54,137 bases of DNA. It comes from Comamonadaceae bacterium. GTDB taxonomy: Bacteria; Pseudomonadota; Gammaproteobacteria; Burkholderiales; Rhodocyclaceae. The stretch covers positions 1 to 54,137 of the forward strand of contig JANLJE010000031.1 in the NCBI GenBank assembly GCA_029255645.1, in the 5' to 3' direction. Shown piece after piece: positions 1-9,104 of this stretch. How positions within the stretch are numbered: position 1 is the first letter of the stretch; each line of letters begins with the position of its first letter. The notes under the pieces are model-generated. The model saw nothing but the letters and a program-made list of their open reading frames with translations. It made no database searches and was not told the origin of the DNA. The position numbers and the translations under genes are program-made.

Positions 1-421
1 CCCTCCCCTCTGAACATGGCCAGACTATCACACAGGAATGAGGTCGGGGGCGATCGAAACAGGGCTTGGCAGGGTAGGAATATGGGGATCGAGGCGTCAA
101 GAGTCGAGTAAATGGAGGGCAAAAGATTGCCGCCATCGCGCTCGCGCACAGCCAGACCCCGGTTACGCGCAATACCTCGGACTCCGAAGGCATTGACGGC
201 TTGCAGATCGCCAAGCCGGGGCTGACAAAGCCATGACCCTCCCCTTCGCCCGCCAGGACATCCCCGGCCAGTTCTGCTTCCCCGCACCGGCCTGGGTCCA
301 GATGGCCATACAAGAAGCGCCGGCATCCGCTCTGTGCGCCACCTCCGGCGCCGGCAACTATCTGGATATTCCACGGTATCGACGTGCCATCTGCTGCATT
401 GCGGTAAAATCCCGCCCCATC
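1..421. other. left edge, no supported gene
   Basis: About 420 bases with no gene I can support. Open frames exist on both strands, but none gives a protein with recognisable motifs. A plus-strand frame opening at 233 runs into pyrD and looks like a fortuitous upstream extension, because homology to PyrD begins only at 422. The segment may hold a decayed gene or the 3' end of a neighbour outside the window; I cannot tell which. Confidence 0.4.
405..410 (+). promoter_or_regulatory. candidate -10 box of pyrD
   Basis: TAAAAT lies 11 nt before the pyrD ATG, so transcription would begin about 4-6 nt upstream of the start codon, giving a very short leader. No convincing -35 hexamer is visible at 16-18 bp, and no Shine-Dalgarno sequence precedes the ATG. 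The short-leader reading is an inference. Confidence 0.35.
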
Positions 422-1462
422 ATGATCTATTCCCTGCTGCGTCGCGTTTTGTTTTCCATGGATGCCGAAAAGGCGCACGGCATCGCCCTGAATGGCATTT
501 CCTTACTTCAGGCCAGCGGCCTTTCCGGACTGGTATCGGATCGCCCGGTGGACGACCCGGTGGAAGTCATGGGCATCCGCTTCCCGAACCGGGTGGGCCT
601 GGCCGCCGGACTGGACAAGAACGGCGCCCACATCGACGGCCTGGCGGCCCTGGGTTTCGGTCATATCGAAATCGGCACGACCACGCCCCGGCCCCAGGCG
701 GGCAATCCCAAGCCCCGCATTTTCCGCATCCCGGAAGCCCGGGCCATCATCAACCGCATGGGCTTCAACAACGGCGGTGTCGATGCCCTGCTAGCCAATG
801 TGCGCAAGGCGGAATTTCCCAAAAAGGGCGGTGTCCTGGGCATCAACATCGGCAAGAACGCCGACACGCCCATGGAAATGGCCGCCGAGGATTACCTGAC
901 CTGCCTGGACAAGGTGTATGGCCAGGCCAGCTATGTGACCGTCAATATTTCCAGTCCCAACACCAGGAACCTGCGCGAACTGCAGCAGGACGAGGCCCTG
1001 GACGACCTGCTGGCCCGCCTCAAGGCCGCCCAGCAGCGGCTGGCCGACCAGCATGGCCGCTACGTGCCCCTGGTCCTGAAGATCGCCCCGGATCTGGACG
1101 ACCCGCAGATCGGCACGATTGCCGCCGCCCTGAAGCGGCACCGGATGGACGGGGTGATCGCCACCAACACCACCTTGTCCCGCCCCGGCGTGGAAAACCT
1201 GCCCAATGGCAACGAAGCCGGCGGCCTTTCCGGCGCCCCGGTATTCCGCATTTCCACCACCGTGCTGGGCAAGCTGGCCCATGCCCTGGCCGGGGAAGTA
1301 CCCCTCATCGGCGTGGGCGGCATCATGAAGGGCGAAGACGCCCGGGCCAAGATTTCAGCCGGCGCCAGCCTGGTACAGATTTACAGCGGCTTCATCTACC
1401 GCGGGCCGGAACTGGTGCGGGAAGCCGCCGAAAGCCTGCGCACCCAGGCAAAACCACATTGA
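422..1462 (+). CDS. pyrD: dihydroorotate dehydrogenase (quinone), class 2
   Basis: Membrane-associated flavoenzyme that oxidises dihydroorotate to orotate and passes electrons to the quinone pool, the fourth step of UMP synthesis. The 346-residue length fits class 2 enzymes. Visible features are the N-terminal amphipathic region (about 1-40), the FMN-barrel motif [13 protein letters not shown] near residues 56-68, the active-site stretch [10 protein letters not shown] with the probable catalytic base Ser178, and the C-terminal phosphate-binding IGVGGI. I chose ATG 422 because residues from there match the family start; the upstream open frame from 233 has no resemblance. The gene stands about 110 bp before the rnf operon, which has its own promoter candidate, so it is probably a single-gene unit. 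Confidence 0.95.
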   Translation: MIYSLLRRVLFSMDAEKAHGIALNGISLLQASGLSGLVSDRPVDDPVEVMGIRFPNRVGLAAGLDKNGAHIDGLAALGFGHIEIGTTTPRPQAGNPKPRIFRIPEARAIINRMGFNNGGVDALLANVRKAEFPKKGGVLGINIGKNADTPMEMAAEDYLTCLDKVYGQASYVTVNISSPNTRNLRELQQDEALDDLLARLKAAQQRLADQHGRYVPLVLKIAPDLDDPQIGTIAAALKRHRMDGVIATNTTLSRPGVENLPNGNEAGGLSGAPVFRISTTVLGKLAHALAGEVPLIGVGGIMKGEDARAKISAGASLVQIYSGFIYRGPELVREAAESLRTQAKPH

Positions 1463-1502
1463 AATCAGTGACTTTACCTGCTGAACCTCGATACCTTCGC
1501 GG

Positions 1503-1531
1503 TTGTCTGAGCCAAGATCAGGCCTCATAAT
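1503..1531 (+). promoter_or_regulatory. candidate sigma70 promoter of the rnf operon
   Basis: TTGTCT (1503-1508) and CATAAT (1526-1531) are separated by 17 bp. The predicted transcription start is near 1538, giving a leader of about 35 nt before rnfA. This is the only good promoter-like sequence between pyrD and rnfA. Confidence 0.5.
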
Positions 1532-1572
1532 CCCGGCCCCTGCTTTTGCCTTCTCACCTGCACCCCCTGAAT

Positions 1573-2154
1573 ATGGCCCACTATCTCTTTCTGCTTATCG
1601 GCGCCGTGCTGGTCAACAACGTCGTCCTGGTGAAGATCCTGGGCCTCTGCCCCTTCATGGGCGTCTCCAGGAAGCTGGAAACCGCCTACGGCATGGGTGC
1701 CGCGACCACCTTCGTGCTGACCCTGGCGACCGGCGCCAGCTTCGTCATCGACCATTACCTGCTGATTCCCTTCGGCCTGGAATACCTGCGCACCCTCTCC
1801 TTCATCGTCACCATTGCCGCCATCGTGCAATTGACCGAGATGGTGATTGCCAAGACCTCCCCCACCCTGCAGCAGACCCTGGGCATCTACCTGCCCCTGA
1901 TCACCACCAACTGCGCCGTGCTGGGCGTTCCCCTGATCAATATTTCCCACCGCTATGGTTTCGTGGAATCCCTGCTGTTCGGGGCTGGCAGTGCGGTGGG
2001 CTTCTCCCTGGTGCTGGTGCTGTTTGCCGGCATCCGCGAGCGGGTGGAAACCGCCGATGTGCCGACCCCCTTCAAGGGCGCCGCCATCGCCATGGTCACC
2101 GCCGGGCTCATGAGCCTGGCCTTCATGGGCTTCGCCGGACTGGATCGCTACTGA
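1573..2154 (+). CDS. rnfA: electron transport complex subunit RnfA
   Basis: Integral membrane subunit of the Rnf complex (ion-translocating ferredoxin:NAD+ oxidoreductase; RsxA in E. coli). The 193 residues from ATG 1573 equal the E. coli length, and the protein is a run of about six hydrophobic helices. Cys26 (in GLCPFMG) and Cys114 (in TTNCAVLG) are the conserved cysteines that, with the matching pair in RnfE, are known in this family to hold a membrane iron-sulfur cluster. Nine codons upstream of 1573 are also open but do not match the family. First gene of rnfABCDGE; its stop is followed one base later by the rnfB ATG, indicating tight co-transcription. Confidence 0.95.
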   Translation: MAHYLFLLIGAVLVNNVVLVKILGLCPFMGVSRKLETAYGMGAATTFVLTLATGASFVIDHYLLIPFGLEYLRTLSFIVTIAAIVQLTEMVIAKTSPTLQQTLGIYLPLITTNCAVLGVPLINISHRYGFVESLLFGAGSAVGFSLVLVLFAGIRERVETADVPTPFKGAAIAMVTAGLMSLAFMGFAGLDRY

Positions 2155-2155
2155 C

Positions 2156-2728
2156 ATGGATCTGCTGATAGCCATTGCCGTGATGGCCCTGGGAGCCGTG
2201 GTGCTGGGGGCGGCACTGGGTTACGCCTCGATCAAGTTCAAGGTGGAAGGGGACCCCATCGTCGAGAAGATCAACGCCATCCTGCCCCAGACCCAGTGCG
2301 GCCAGTGCGGCTTTCCCGGCTGCAAACCCTACGCCGAAGCCATCGCCAGGGGCGAGGCGGAGATCAATCAGTGTCCCCCCGGTGGCGACGAGGGCGTCAG
2401 GAAGCTGGCCGACCTGCTGGGCAAGGAATACCAGCCCCTTTCCGCCGAACATGGGCAAGAAAAGCCCAAGGCCGTGGCCGTGATCCGGGAGGAACTTTGT
2501 ATCGGTTGCACCCTGTGCATCCAGGCCTGCCCGGTCGATGCCATCGTCGGGGCCCCCAGGCAGACACACACGGTGGTGGAATCCCTGTGCACCGGCTGCG
2601 AACTGTGCATCAAGCCCTGCCCGGTGGAATGCATCGACATGGTGCCGGTGCCGGAAACCCTGGAAAACTGGAAGTGGAAGTATCCCGTGATTGCCATCAA
2701 GCCGGCTGAAAACCGGAAGTCCGCCTGA
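2156..2728 (+). CDS. rnfB: electron transport complex subunit RnfB (ferredoxin-like)
   Basis: Iron-sulfur subunit that accepts electrons at the cytoplasmic face of Rnf. The 190 residues consist of an N-terminal membrane helix (about 3-23), then a 4Fe-4S domain with CGQCGFPGC (Cys48, 51, 56 and a fourth Cys near 73), then two ferredoxin-type 4Fe-4S motifs, [12 protein letters not shown] and [12 protein letters not shown] (about 115-165). All expected cysteines are present, so the electron wire appears intact. It starts one base after the rnfA stop and ends 9 bases before rnfC. Confidence 0.95.
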   Translation: MDLLIAIAVMALGAVVLGAALGYASIKFKVEGDPIVEKINAILPQTQCGQCGFPGCKPYAEAIARGEAEINQCPPGGDEGVRKLADLLGKEYQPLSAEHGQEKPKAVAVIREELCIGCTLCIQACPVDAIVGAPRQTHTVVESLCTGCELCIKPCPVECIDMVPVPETLENWKWKYPVIAIKPAENRKSA

Positions 2729-2737
2729 GACCCGGCC

Positions 2738-4465
2738 ATGTTGCAGAAACTGTTCAAATTCAAGGGCGGCATCAAACCGGCCTACAACAAGCAGCAATCG
2801 GTCACCGAGCCCATCGCCCAGGCCCCCCTGCCGACCCGGCTAGTGATTCCCCTGCACCAGAGCATCGGCGGTACGCCGCGGCCCGTGGTGGCGGTCGGCG
2901 ATCACGTCCTGAAAGGCCAGTTGATCGGCGAGGCGGACGGCTGGATTTCCGCTGCCGTGCATGCCTCCACCTCCGGCACCGTGGTCGCGATCGGCCCGCG
3001 GATCGTCCCCCACCCCTCGGGCCTGCCCATCGACTGCGTCGTCATCGCACCGGACGGAGAGGACCGCTGGATCGACCACCAGCCCCTGGACTACAAGTCC
3101 ATGGAACCGGAAGCCGTGCGGGAATACCTGCAGCAATCCGGTGTCGTGGGCCTGGGCGGCGCCGTATTCCCCAGCCACGCCAAGCTGACCCCCTCGCAAA
3201 CCGTACCCATGGCCGAGCTGGTGATCAACGGCGCCGAGTGCGAACCCTGGATCACCTGCGATGACCTGCTCATGCGCGAGCGGGCCGACGAAATCGTCGC
3301 CGGCATCGGCCTGTTCCGGGACCTGCTGCAGCCGCAAAAGGTGCTGATCGGCATCGAGGACAACAAGCCCGAAGCCATCGCCGCCATGATGGCCGCGGTC
3401 AAGGCCGCCGGCGAAACTCATGAAGTCATCGCCGTGCCGACCCTGTACCCGGCAGGCGGGGCCAAACAGTTGATCCGGGTGCTGACCGGCAAGGAAGTCC
3501 CCGCCGCCAAGCGCTCCACCGATCTGGGTGTCCAGTGTTTCAACGTAGCCACCGCCTGGGCCGCCTGGCGGGCCGTGGCCCACGGGGAGCCGGTAATCAG
3601 CCGCATCGTCACCCTCACCGGCAACACGGAACGGCCGCGCAACTGGGAAGTGCGGATCGGCACCCCCATCGACGAGCTGCTGAAACTGGCCGGCCCCAGG
3701 GCCGATACGGACGGGGTCATCATGGGTGGCCCCATGATGGGTTTCCTGATTCCCGCCCCGGACGTGCCGGTGATCAAGGCCACCAACTGCCTGATTGCCC
3801 ATTCCCCCACCCTGTTTCCCCCCAAGCCGCCCGAGATGCCCTGCATCCGCTGTGGCGAGTGCGCCCGGGCCTGTCCCCACGAGTTGCAGCCTTTCGAGCT
3901 GTACTGGTGGAGCCGCGCCAAAAACTTCGGCAAGGCCCAGGAATACAACCTGTTCGACTGTATCGAATGCGGCTGTTGTTCCTACGTCTGCCCGGCCCAT
4001 ATTCCCCTGGTTCAGTATTTCCGTTTCGCCAAGAGTGAAATCTGGGCCCGGGAAAAGGACAGGAAAATGGCCGAGGGTGCCAAGGAACGCTTCGAATTCA
4101 AGCAGTTCCGGGACGAGCGGGAAAAAGCCGAGAAAGCCGAAAAACTGGCCAGGGCCGCTGCCGCCCAGGCCGCCAGGAAAGCCGCCGAAGCCGCTCCCGC
4201 CGCAAGCAGCAAGGGAGGAGCCGCTCCCGCCGCGCCCCCGGCGGACGATCCCGAAGCCACCAGGAAGGCCACCATCGCCGCCGCCCTGGAGCGAGCCCGG
4301 GCCCAGCGGGCCGCCGTGCAGCCAAAGAACACGGAAACCGTTTCCCCCGAACAAGCCAGGGAAATCGCCGCCATCGACGCCCTGCGCATCCAGGCCGGCC
4401 TGCAGGCCGAACCGGAAGCCCCGGCCATGGCGGCCCTTGAACCCCATGCCCGCAAGGACGCCTGA
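2738..4465 (+). CDS. rnfC: electron transport complex subunit RnfC
   Basis: Peripheral subunit that carries the NADH/FMN site and two 4Fe-4S clusters. The 575-residue protein has the RnfC barrel-sandwich N-terminus, the glycine-rich Complex-I 51-kDa-like core (for example VVGLGGAVFP near 136-145), and two clusters CIRCGECARACP (Cys369/372/375/379) and CIECGCCSYVCP (Cys408/411/414/418). From about residue 430 it ends in a long Lys/Glu/Ala-rich, coiled-coil-like tail, which is variable in length in proteobacterial RnfC. Short spacing to rnfB and rnfD supports one operon. Confidence 0.95.
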   Translation: MLQKLFKFKGGIKPAYNKQQSVTEPIAQAPLPTRLVIPLHQSIGGTPRPVVAVGDHVLKGQLIGEADGWISAAVHASTSGTVVAIGPRIVPHPSGLPIDCVVIAPDGEDRWIDHQPLDYKSMEPEAVREYLQQSGVVGLGGAVFPSHAKLTPSQTVPMAELVINGAECEPWITCDDLLMRERADEIVAGIGLFRDLLQPQKVLIGIEDNKPEAIAAMMAAVKAAGETHEVIAVPTLYPAGGAKQLIRVLTGKEVPAAKRSTDLGVQCFNVATAWAAWRAVAHGEPVISRIVTLTGNTERPRNWEVRIGTPIDELLKLAGPRADTDGVIMGGPMMGFLIPAPDVPVIKATNCLIAHSPTLFPPKPPEMPCIRCGECARACPHELQPFELYWWSRAKNFGKAQEYNLFDCIECGCCSYVCPAHIPLVQYFRFAKSEIWAREKDRKMAEGAKERFEFKQFRDEREKAEKAEKLARAAAAQAARKAAEAAPAASSKGGAAPAAPPADDPEATRKATIAAALERARAQRAAVQPKNTETVSPEQAREIAAIDALRIQAGLQAEPEAPAMAALEPHARKDA

Positions 4466-4470
4466 ACCCC

Positions 4471-5490
4471 ATGGAAATCATCACCTCTCCCCACATCCTC
4501 AAGCCCGTGAGCATCACCCGGGTGATGGGCCTGGTCGGCCTGGCCCTGGTTCCCGGCATTGCCGTCTATACCGCCCTGATCGGCCCGGCAATCCTGATCC
4601 AGCTGGCCATTGCCAGCCTCGCCGCCCTGGCTTTTGAAACCCTGATGCTGCGCCTGCAGAACAAACCCGTCAGCCCCTTCCTGAAGGATGGCTCGGCCCT
4701 GGTCACTGCCTGGCTGATCGCCCTCACCTTCCCGCCCCTGTCGCCCTGGTGGCTGACCGTGACCGGCGTGTTCCTTGCCATCGTGGTGGCCAAACAGCTC
4801 TATGGCGGTCTCGGCCAGAACCCCTTCAACCCGGCCATGATCGCCTTTGCCACCTGCATTGTCGCCTTCCCGGCCCTGATGTCCCAGTGGCCGGCCCAGG
4901 GTCTGGCCCTCGGCTTCGGCCAGCAGCTGGACGTGATTCTCGGCCTTACGCCCCGGCTGGACGCGCTCACCGCCGCCACCCCCCTCGATGCCCTGAAGAC
5001 CGCCCTGAAAATGGATCGCGTTGATGCCAGCATCCAGGATCTGCTCAGCAACCAGAATCTGTACGGCACCTTTGCCGGCCGGGGCTGGGAATGGATCACC
5101 GCAGCCTACCTGCTGGGCGGCCTGTTTCTGCTCGGCAAGCGCATCATCACCTGGCATGTGCCGGCAGCCTTCATCATCGGCATGGCCGCCGTCTCCACCC
5201 TGTGCTGGAGCATTGACCCGGCCCGTTTTGCCGACCCGCTGTTCCACCTCTTTTCCGGTGGTGCCATGCTGGGGGCCTTTTTCATCGCCACGGACCCGGT
5301 TTCCGGCTGCACTACCCCCCGGGGCAAACTGATCTTCGGCTGTGGCGCCGGGATACTCGCGTACCTGATCCGGGTCTTTGGCGCCTTCCCCGACGGGATC
5401 GCCTTCGCCGTGCTGATCATGAACCTCTGCGCCCCCATCATCGACCTGCTCAACCAGCCCGCCATCTTCGGCAAGAAAGCAGCACCATGA
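4471..5490 (+). CDS. rnfD: electron transport complex subunit RnfD
   Basis: Integral membrane flavin subunit of Rnf, homologous to NqrB. The 339 residues form multiple membrane helices. Thr170 in DALTAATPLD sits where family members carry a covalently attached FMN, added by the flavin transferase ApbE, which is not encoded in this window. The C-terminal half contains the conserved TDPVSGCTTPRG loop. It begins 5 bases after the rnfC stop, and its last codons overlap the rnfG start (ATGA), which suggests translational coupling. Confidence 0.93.
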   Translation: MEIITSPHILKPVSITRVMGLVGLALVPGIAVYTALIGPAILIQLAIASLAALAFETLMLRLQNKPVSPFLKDGSALVTAWLIALTFPPLSPWWLTVTGVFLAIVVAKQLYGGLGQNPFNPAMIAFATCIVAFPALMSQWPAQGLALGFGQQLDVILGLTPRLDALTAATPLDALKTALKMDRVDASIQDLLSNQNLYGTFAGRGWEWITAAYLLGGLFLLGKRIITWHVPAAFIIGMAAVSTLCWSIDPARFADPLFHLFSGGAMLGAFFIATDPVSGCTTPRGKLIFGCGAGILAYLIRVFGAFPDGIAFAVLIMNLCAPIIDLLNQPAIFGKKAAP

Positions 5491-6146
5491 GCGAAGCACG
5501 CACCTATACGGCGCCGGCCATGGCCCTCCGTACCGCATTGATCCTGTTCATTTTCGTGGTGCTGTTCACCGCCCTGCTGGCCGGCGCCTACCAATGGACC
5601 AAGCCGGCCATCGAGGCTTCGGCCGCCGCCGAAAAAATGAAATTCATCAATGAAGTGCTACCCGCCGGAAGCTACGACAACGACCTGCTGAACGATACCC
5701 TCGAGCTGCCTCCCACCCCGGAACTGGGCCTGACCACGAGCAGCAAGGTCTACCGGGCCCGCCTGGCCGGCCAGCCCGCCGCCCTGGTGCTGGAAGCCGT
5801 GGCCCCCGATGGTTATGCCGGTGAAATCCGTCTGGTGCTGGGCATCACGGCTGCCGGCGATGTGACCGGTGTGCGCGTGGTGCAGCACAAGGAAACCCCG
5901 GGCCTGGGCGACTACATCGACCCCAAGAAGGACAAGAACAAGGCCGAACCCTGGATCGACCAGTTTGCCGGCCTCAACTATCCGCAAGTGGCCGAGCGCG
6001 AGTGGAAGGTGAAAAAGGATGGAGGCCGCATCACCTACCGTACCGGTGCCACCGTCACCCCCCGTGCCGTTTCCGGCGCCGTGTTCCGGGCTGCCCGCTA
6101 CGCCATGACCCATCGGAACGAACTCTTTGCCCAGGAGGCCCAATGA
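5487..6146 (+). CDS. rnfG: electron transport complex subunit RnfG
   Basis: Membrane-anchored, periplasm-facing flavoprotein subunit. The 219 residues have one N-terminal membrane helix (about 14-35) and an FMN-binding domain whose signature RTGATVTPRAV ends the domain; Thr189 is the expected covalent FMN attachment site. The usual first Ser of the S/T-G-A-T motif is a Thr here, which the family tolerates. The start codon overlaps the rnfD stop and the last codons overlap the rnfE ATG (6143). Confidence 0.93.
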   Translation: MSEARTYTAPAMALRTALILFIFVVLFTALLAGAYQWTKPAIEASAAAEKMKFINEVLPAGSYDNDLLNDTLELPPTPELGLTTSSKVYRARLAGQPAALVLEAVAPDGYAGEIRLVLGITAAGDVTGVRVVQHKETPGLGDYIDPKKDKNKAEPWIDQFAGLNYPQVAEREWKVKKDGGRITYRTGATVTPRAVSGAVFRAARYAMTHRNELFAQEAQ

Positions 6147-6841
6147 TCACCCAGGAAGAATTCCGCAAGATCGCCCAGAACGGCGTCTGGCGCCAGAACA
6201 CCAGCCTCGTCCAGATTCTCGGCCTGTGCCCCCTGCTGGCCGTGACCACCAACTTGGTGAATGGAGTGATGCTCTCCCTCGCCACCATCCTGGTGATGGC
6301 TCTTGCCAATGTGGCGGTCGCCAGCCTGCGCAACTGGATTCCCCACGAAATCCGCATTCCGGTGTTCATCCTGATCGTCGCCGCCCTGGTGACCGTGGTG
6401 GATCTGCTCTTCAATGCCCAGCTGCACGCGCTGTATCTGGTGCTGGGCATCTTCATCCCGCTCATCGTCACCAACTGCATCGTGCTGGCCCGGGTGGAAG
6501 CCTTTGCCGCCAAGAACCCGCCGCTGCAATCCACCCTGGACGGCGTGTTCATGGGCGTCGGCATGCTGTGGACCCTGGCCCTGCTGGGTGCCTTGCGGGA
6601 ACTGATCGGCAACGGCACCCTGCTGGAAGGCATCGACATGGTGATTCCCGGCGCCCATCCCATCTTGCTGCTGCCCGCCGATTACCCGGGTTTCCTGCTC
6701 GCCATCCTGCCTCCTGGCGCCTTCATCCTGCTGGGTTGCCTGATCGCCTGGAAAAACTGGACAGATGCCCGGGTTGCCGCCCGCAAGCCAAAACGGCTCA
6801 CGGCAGAATCGGCCAGCATCGACGCCGCACCGGCACGCTGA
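6143..6841 (+). CDS. rnfE: electron transport complex subunit RnfE
   Basis: Integral membrane partner of RnfA. The 232 residues from ATG 6143 match the E. coli length (231). An AGGAGG ribosome site at 6133-6138 lies inside the end of rnfG and fixes this start over a longer open frame beginning at 6002. Conserved Cys29 (LGLCPLL) and Cys112 (VTNCIVL) complete the RnfA/RnfE cluster ligand set. About six membrane helices are followed by a short basic tail. Confidence 0.95.
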   Translation: MITQEEFRKIAQNGVWRQNTSLVQILGLCPLLAVTTNLVNGVMLSLATILVMALANVAVASLRNWIPHEIRIPVFILIVAALVTVVDLLFNAQLHALYLVLGIFIPLIVTNCIVLARVEAFAAKNPPLQSTLDGVFMGVGMLWTLALLGALRELIGNGTLLEGIDMVIPGAHPILLLPADYPGFLLAILPPGAFILLGCLIAWKNWTDARVAARKPKRLTAESASIDAAPAR

Positions 6842-6858
6842 ACGAACGGGGCCGGGTT

Positions 6859-7491
6859 GTGAACAAGCAGAAACGGGCAGAACTCTATGCCCGCCTGAAG
6901 GCGGCCAATCCAGCCCCCACCACGGAACTGGAATACGCCAGCCCCTTTCAACTGCTGATCGCCGTGCTGCTCTCGGCCCAGGCCACCGACGTGGGGGTGA
7001 ACAAGGCTACCCGCAAACTGTTTGCCGCCGCCCCCACGCCAGAAGCCATGCAGACCCTGGGAGAAGAAGGCCTGATGGACCACATCAAGACCATCGGCCT
7101 CTACAAGACCAAGGCGAAAAACACCATCGCCACCTGCCGCCTGCTGCTGGAAAGGCACGGAGGCCAGGTACCGGAAAACCGTGAAGCCCTGGAGGCCCTG
7201 CCCGGTGTCGGCAGAAAGACGGCCAACGTCGTGCTCAACACCGCCTTCGGCCACCCCACCATCGCCGTGGATACCCATATCTTCCGGGTCGCCAACCGCA
7301 CCGGCCTGGCTCCCGGCAAGGATGTGCGCGAAGTGGAAGAAAAGCTGGTCAAGACCACGCCGGCTGAATACCGCCTCGATGCCCACCACTGGCTGATCCT
7401 GCATGGCCGCTATGTCTGCAAGGCAAGAAAGCCGGAATGCGGCCGTTGCTGCCTCTTCGAGCTCTGCGAATGGAAGGCCAAGGCCCCATGA
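6859..7491 (+). CDS. nth: endonuclease III (DNA glycosylase/AP lyase)
   Basis: Base-excision repair enzyme that removes oxidised pyrimidines and nicks abasic sites. With a GTG start at 6859 the protein is 210 residues and begins MNKQKR, aligning with E. coli Nth. Catalytic Lys120 (GVGRKTANV) and Asp138 (AVDTH) fall at exactly the E. coli positions. The C-terminal 4Fe-4S loop C-x6-C-x2-C-x5-C is complete. GGGG just upstream of the GTG can serve as ribosome site. The gene lies 17 bases after rnfE, the usual place for nth at the end of an rnf operon in many proteobacteria. Confidence 0.95.
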   Translation: MNKQKRAELYARLKAANPAPTTELEYASPFQLLIAVLLSAQATDVGVNKATRKLFAAAPTPEAMQTLGEEGLMDHIKTIGLYKTKAKNTIATCRLLLERHGGQVPENREALEALPGVGRKTANVVLNTAFGHPTIAVDTHIFRVANRTGLAPGKDVREVEEKLVKTTPAEYRLDAHHWLILHGRYVCKARKPECGRCCLFELCEWKAKAP

Positions 7492-7695
7492 AGCATGAAG
7501 GCCGCCACCGGACGGGCGCCAGACGATGCCCTCGGCCCCGCCTGGCGGCACTTGAAGTCCGGGAGAAACCAGCCGCCCGGCAGACCCGGCTGGGCGCCGG
7601 CGGGGACAGCCCGATGATTTGCCCCCATCCAGACGGCGGCGCCCGCTTGCTGCACAATAGCATCGTCACCGCCCTGTTCAATCGAGAGAACCGAC

Positions 7696-8121
7696 ATGTT
7701 TACCCCCTCCCGCGATGAAGTCCGGCGCTTTTTCTGCAGCGCCTGGAAAAAGCACCAGGAACGCCTGCCGCTGGCCGGCGCCGAAGTCACCGCCGCCGAC
7801 GTGGCGGCCCGGCACCCGGAATATCACCTCTTGCTCTCCCAGCCGGAAGCGGCCCTGCAGGGGGAATGGACACCGGAAGGCGGCGCCATGAATCCCTTCT
7901 TGCATCTTTCCATGCACCTGGCCATTGCCGAACAGCTCTCCATCGACCAGCCGCCCGGCATCCGTGCCGCGTTCAGCCGCCTGGTCCAGCGCATGGACGC
8001 TCATGCCGCCGAGCATGTCTTGCTGGAATGTCTGGGTGAAGTGCTCTGGAGCGCCCAGCAACGAGGCGGCATGCCAGACAGCGACCGCTATCTCGAAAAA
8101 GTCCTGCAGCACACCACCTGA
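7696..8121 (+). CDS. DUF1841 family protein
   Basis: A 141-residue soluble protein matching the beta/gammaproteobacterial DUF1841 family. The hallmark MNPFLHLSMHLAIAEQLSID followed by QPPGIR is present around residues 66-90. No function is established for the family. A possible -10 box CACAAT sits at 7653-7658. The 200 bases between nth and this gene hold no other gene I can support. It converges on the MBL-fold gene downstream. Confidence 0.85.
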   Translation: MFTPSRDEVRRFFCSAWKKHQERLPLAGAEVTAADVAARHPEYHLLLSQPEAALQGEWTPEGGAMNPFLHLSMHLAIAEQLSIDQPPGIRAAFSRLVQRMDAHAAEHVLLECLGEVLWSAQQRGGMPDSDRYLEKVLQHTT

Positions 8122-8165
8122 CACCCCCTCCATCGATCCAGCCTGCCCTCCACGGATGCCAAAAA

Positions 8166-8214
8166 GGACCCGCCGGGGAAACGGACCCGCCGGAAAAAAG
8201 GACCCGCCGGGGAA
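8166..8214. repeat. three copies of an 11-mer at 17-bp period
   Basis: GGACCCGCCGG occurs at 8166, 8183 and 8200, exactly 17 bp apart, with A-rich spacers that are nearly identical. It lies between the convergent ends of the DUF1841 and MBL-fold genes, in non-coding DNA. Confidence 0.85.
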
Positions 8215-8259
8215 GAGTACCCACCAGGAAACCGGGTGAGCCGCGGGCTACCCTTGCAA

Positions 8260-9042
8260 TCAGATCGGCTTGTTGGGAATGGTGTAGTTATTCTGGGTCA
8301 TCAGATCAATCCCACATTCGAGCTGTTCGACCCAGTCAATGAAGTCCTTGACCGCCTTCTTGCCCACGAAACGGCAACCGTGCTGGGGCACGACCTGCTC
8401 GATGTCCAGCTGACGCACCATATTGGCCCAGTAGCGGCAGACCTTGCCCGTGACGATGTAGCGCTTGTGAAAGCCGATCATGTAGGGCACATGGCTGGCG
8501 AAGTCGGTGATGGGCTCGTCCGCCTTTTCGTGGGACACGAGGGAGGTGCCCAGGTCACCCGAAAAAAGAATCCTGGCGATGGGATCGTAGAACTGGAAAT
8601 TGCCTTCGGCATGCATGAAGTGGCCGGGCAGCGCGAGAATCTTGCATTGCCCCAGGGGAATCACGGCGCCCTCGTCAGGAATGCCGATGATGCGGTTGGA
8701 AACGTCGCGGCCCGTGGTGAAATGGGGCACGAAGCGGGTCCATAGGGAGGAAATCATCACCTTGCAGTTGGAGGCCACAAACCACTTGTTCACCGAGGCG
8801 ATGATGTCCGGGTCCGGGTGGGAAGCCAGAATGTAGTCCAGGTCCCTGGACGAGAAATACTTCTGCATGTCCATCAGCAGCCCCGTGTAGGTCATGTTGC
8901 CCCCCGGGTCCACCAGGGCACCATGGCCGCTGTCGGCGATCAGGAACTGGTTGCACTGCACGGCCAGATCGGTCTTTTCATCCACCAGATCATAGAAGGC
9001 ATGGACCACATGATTACCATCGTTGTAAAGCTCAACAGCCAT
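8260..9042 (-). CDS. MBL-fold oxygen-binding diiron protein (ODP family)
   Basis: Metallo-beta-lactamase fold protein resembling the diiron lactamase domain of flavodiiron proteins (ODP family) but with no fused flavodoxin. The 260 residues contain a full putative metal-ligand set: SHPDPDI (His75, Asp77, Asp79), LPGHFMHAEG (His141), FSGDLGT (Asp163) and PQHGC (His221). In this family the site binds iron and may bind oxygen or reduce O2/NO; that role here is inference. ATG 9042 is preferred because GGGGA lies about 7 nt upstream; the longer frame would begin with TTG at 9054. It follows the GspE-like gene on the same strand with a 62-bp gap. Confidence 0.8.
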   Translation of the reverse strand: MAVELYNDGNHVVHAFYDLVDEKTDLAVQCNQFLIADSGHGALVDPGGNMTYTGLLMDMQKYFSSRDLDYILASHPDPDIIASVNKWFVASNCKVMISSLWTRFVPHFTTGRDVSNRIIGIPDEGAVIPLGQCKILALPGHFMHAEGNFQFYDPIARILFSGDLGTSLVSHEKADEPITDFASHVPYMIGFHKRYIVTGKVCRYWANMVRQLDIEQVVPQHGCRFVGKKAVKDFIDWVEQLECGIDLMTQNNYTIPNKPI

Positions 9043-9104
9043 GATTTTCCCCAAATTTTGACGGCGTATTATCCATCATGAATGACAGTTCCGGTTGACC
9101 GGCA

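Noticed and set aside
233-421. N-terminal extension of pyrD
   Set aside because: No similarity to PyrD before 422, and the extension covers the likely -10 box.
8161-8214. CRISPR-like repeat
   Set aside because: Repeats of 11 bp at 17-bp period with near-identical short spacers; no cas genes; a plain tandem repeat.
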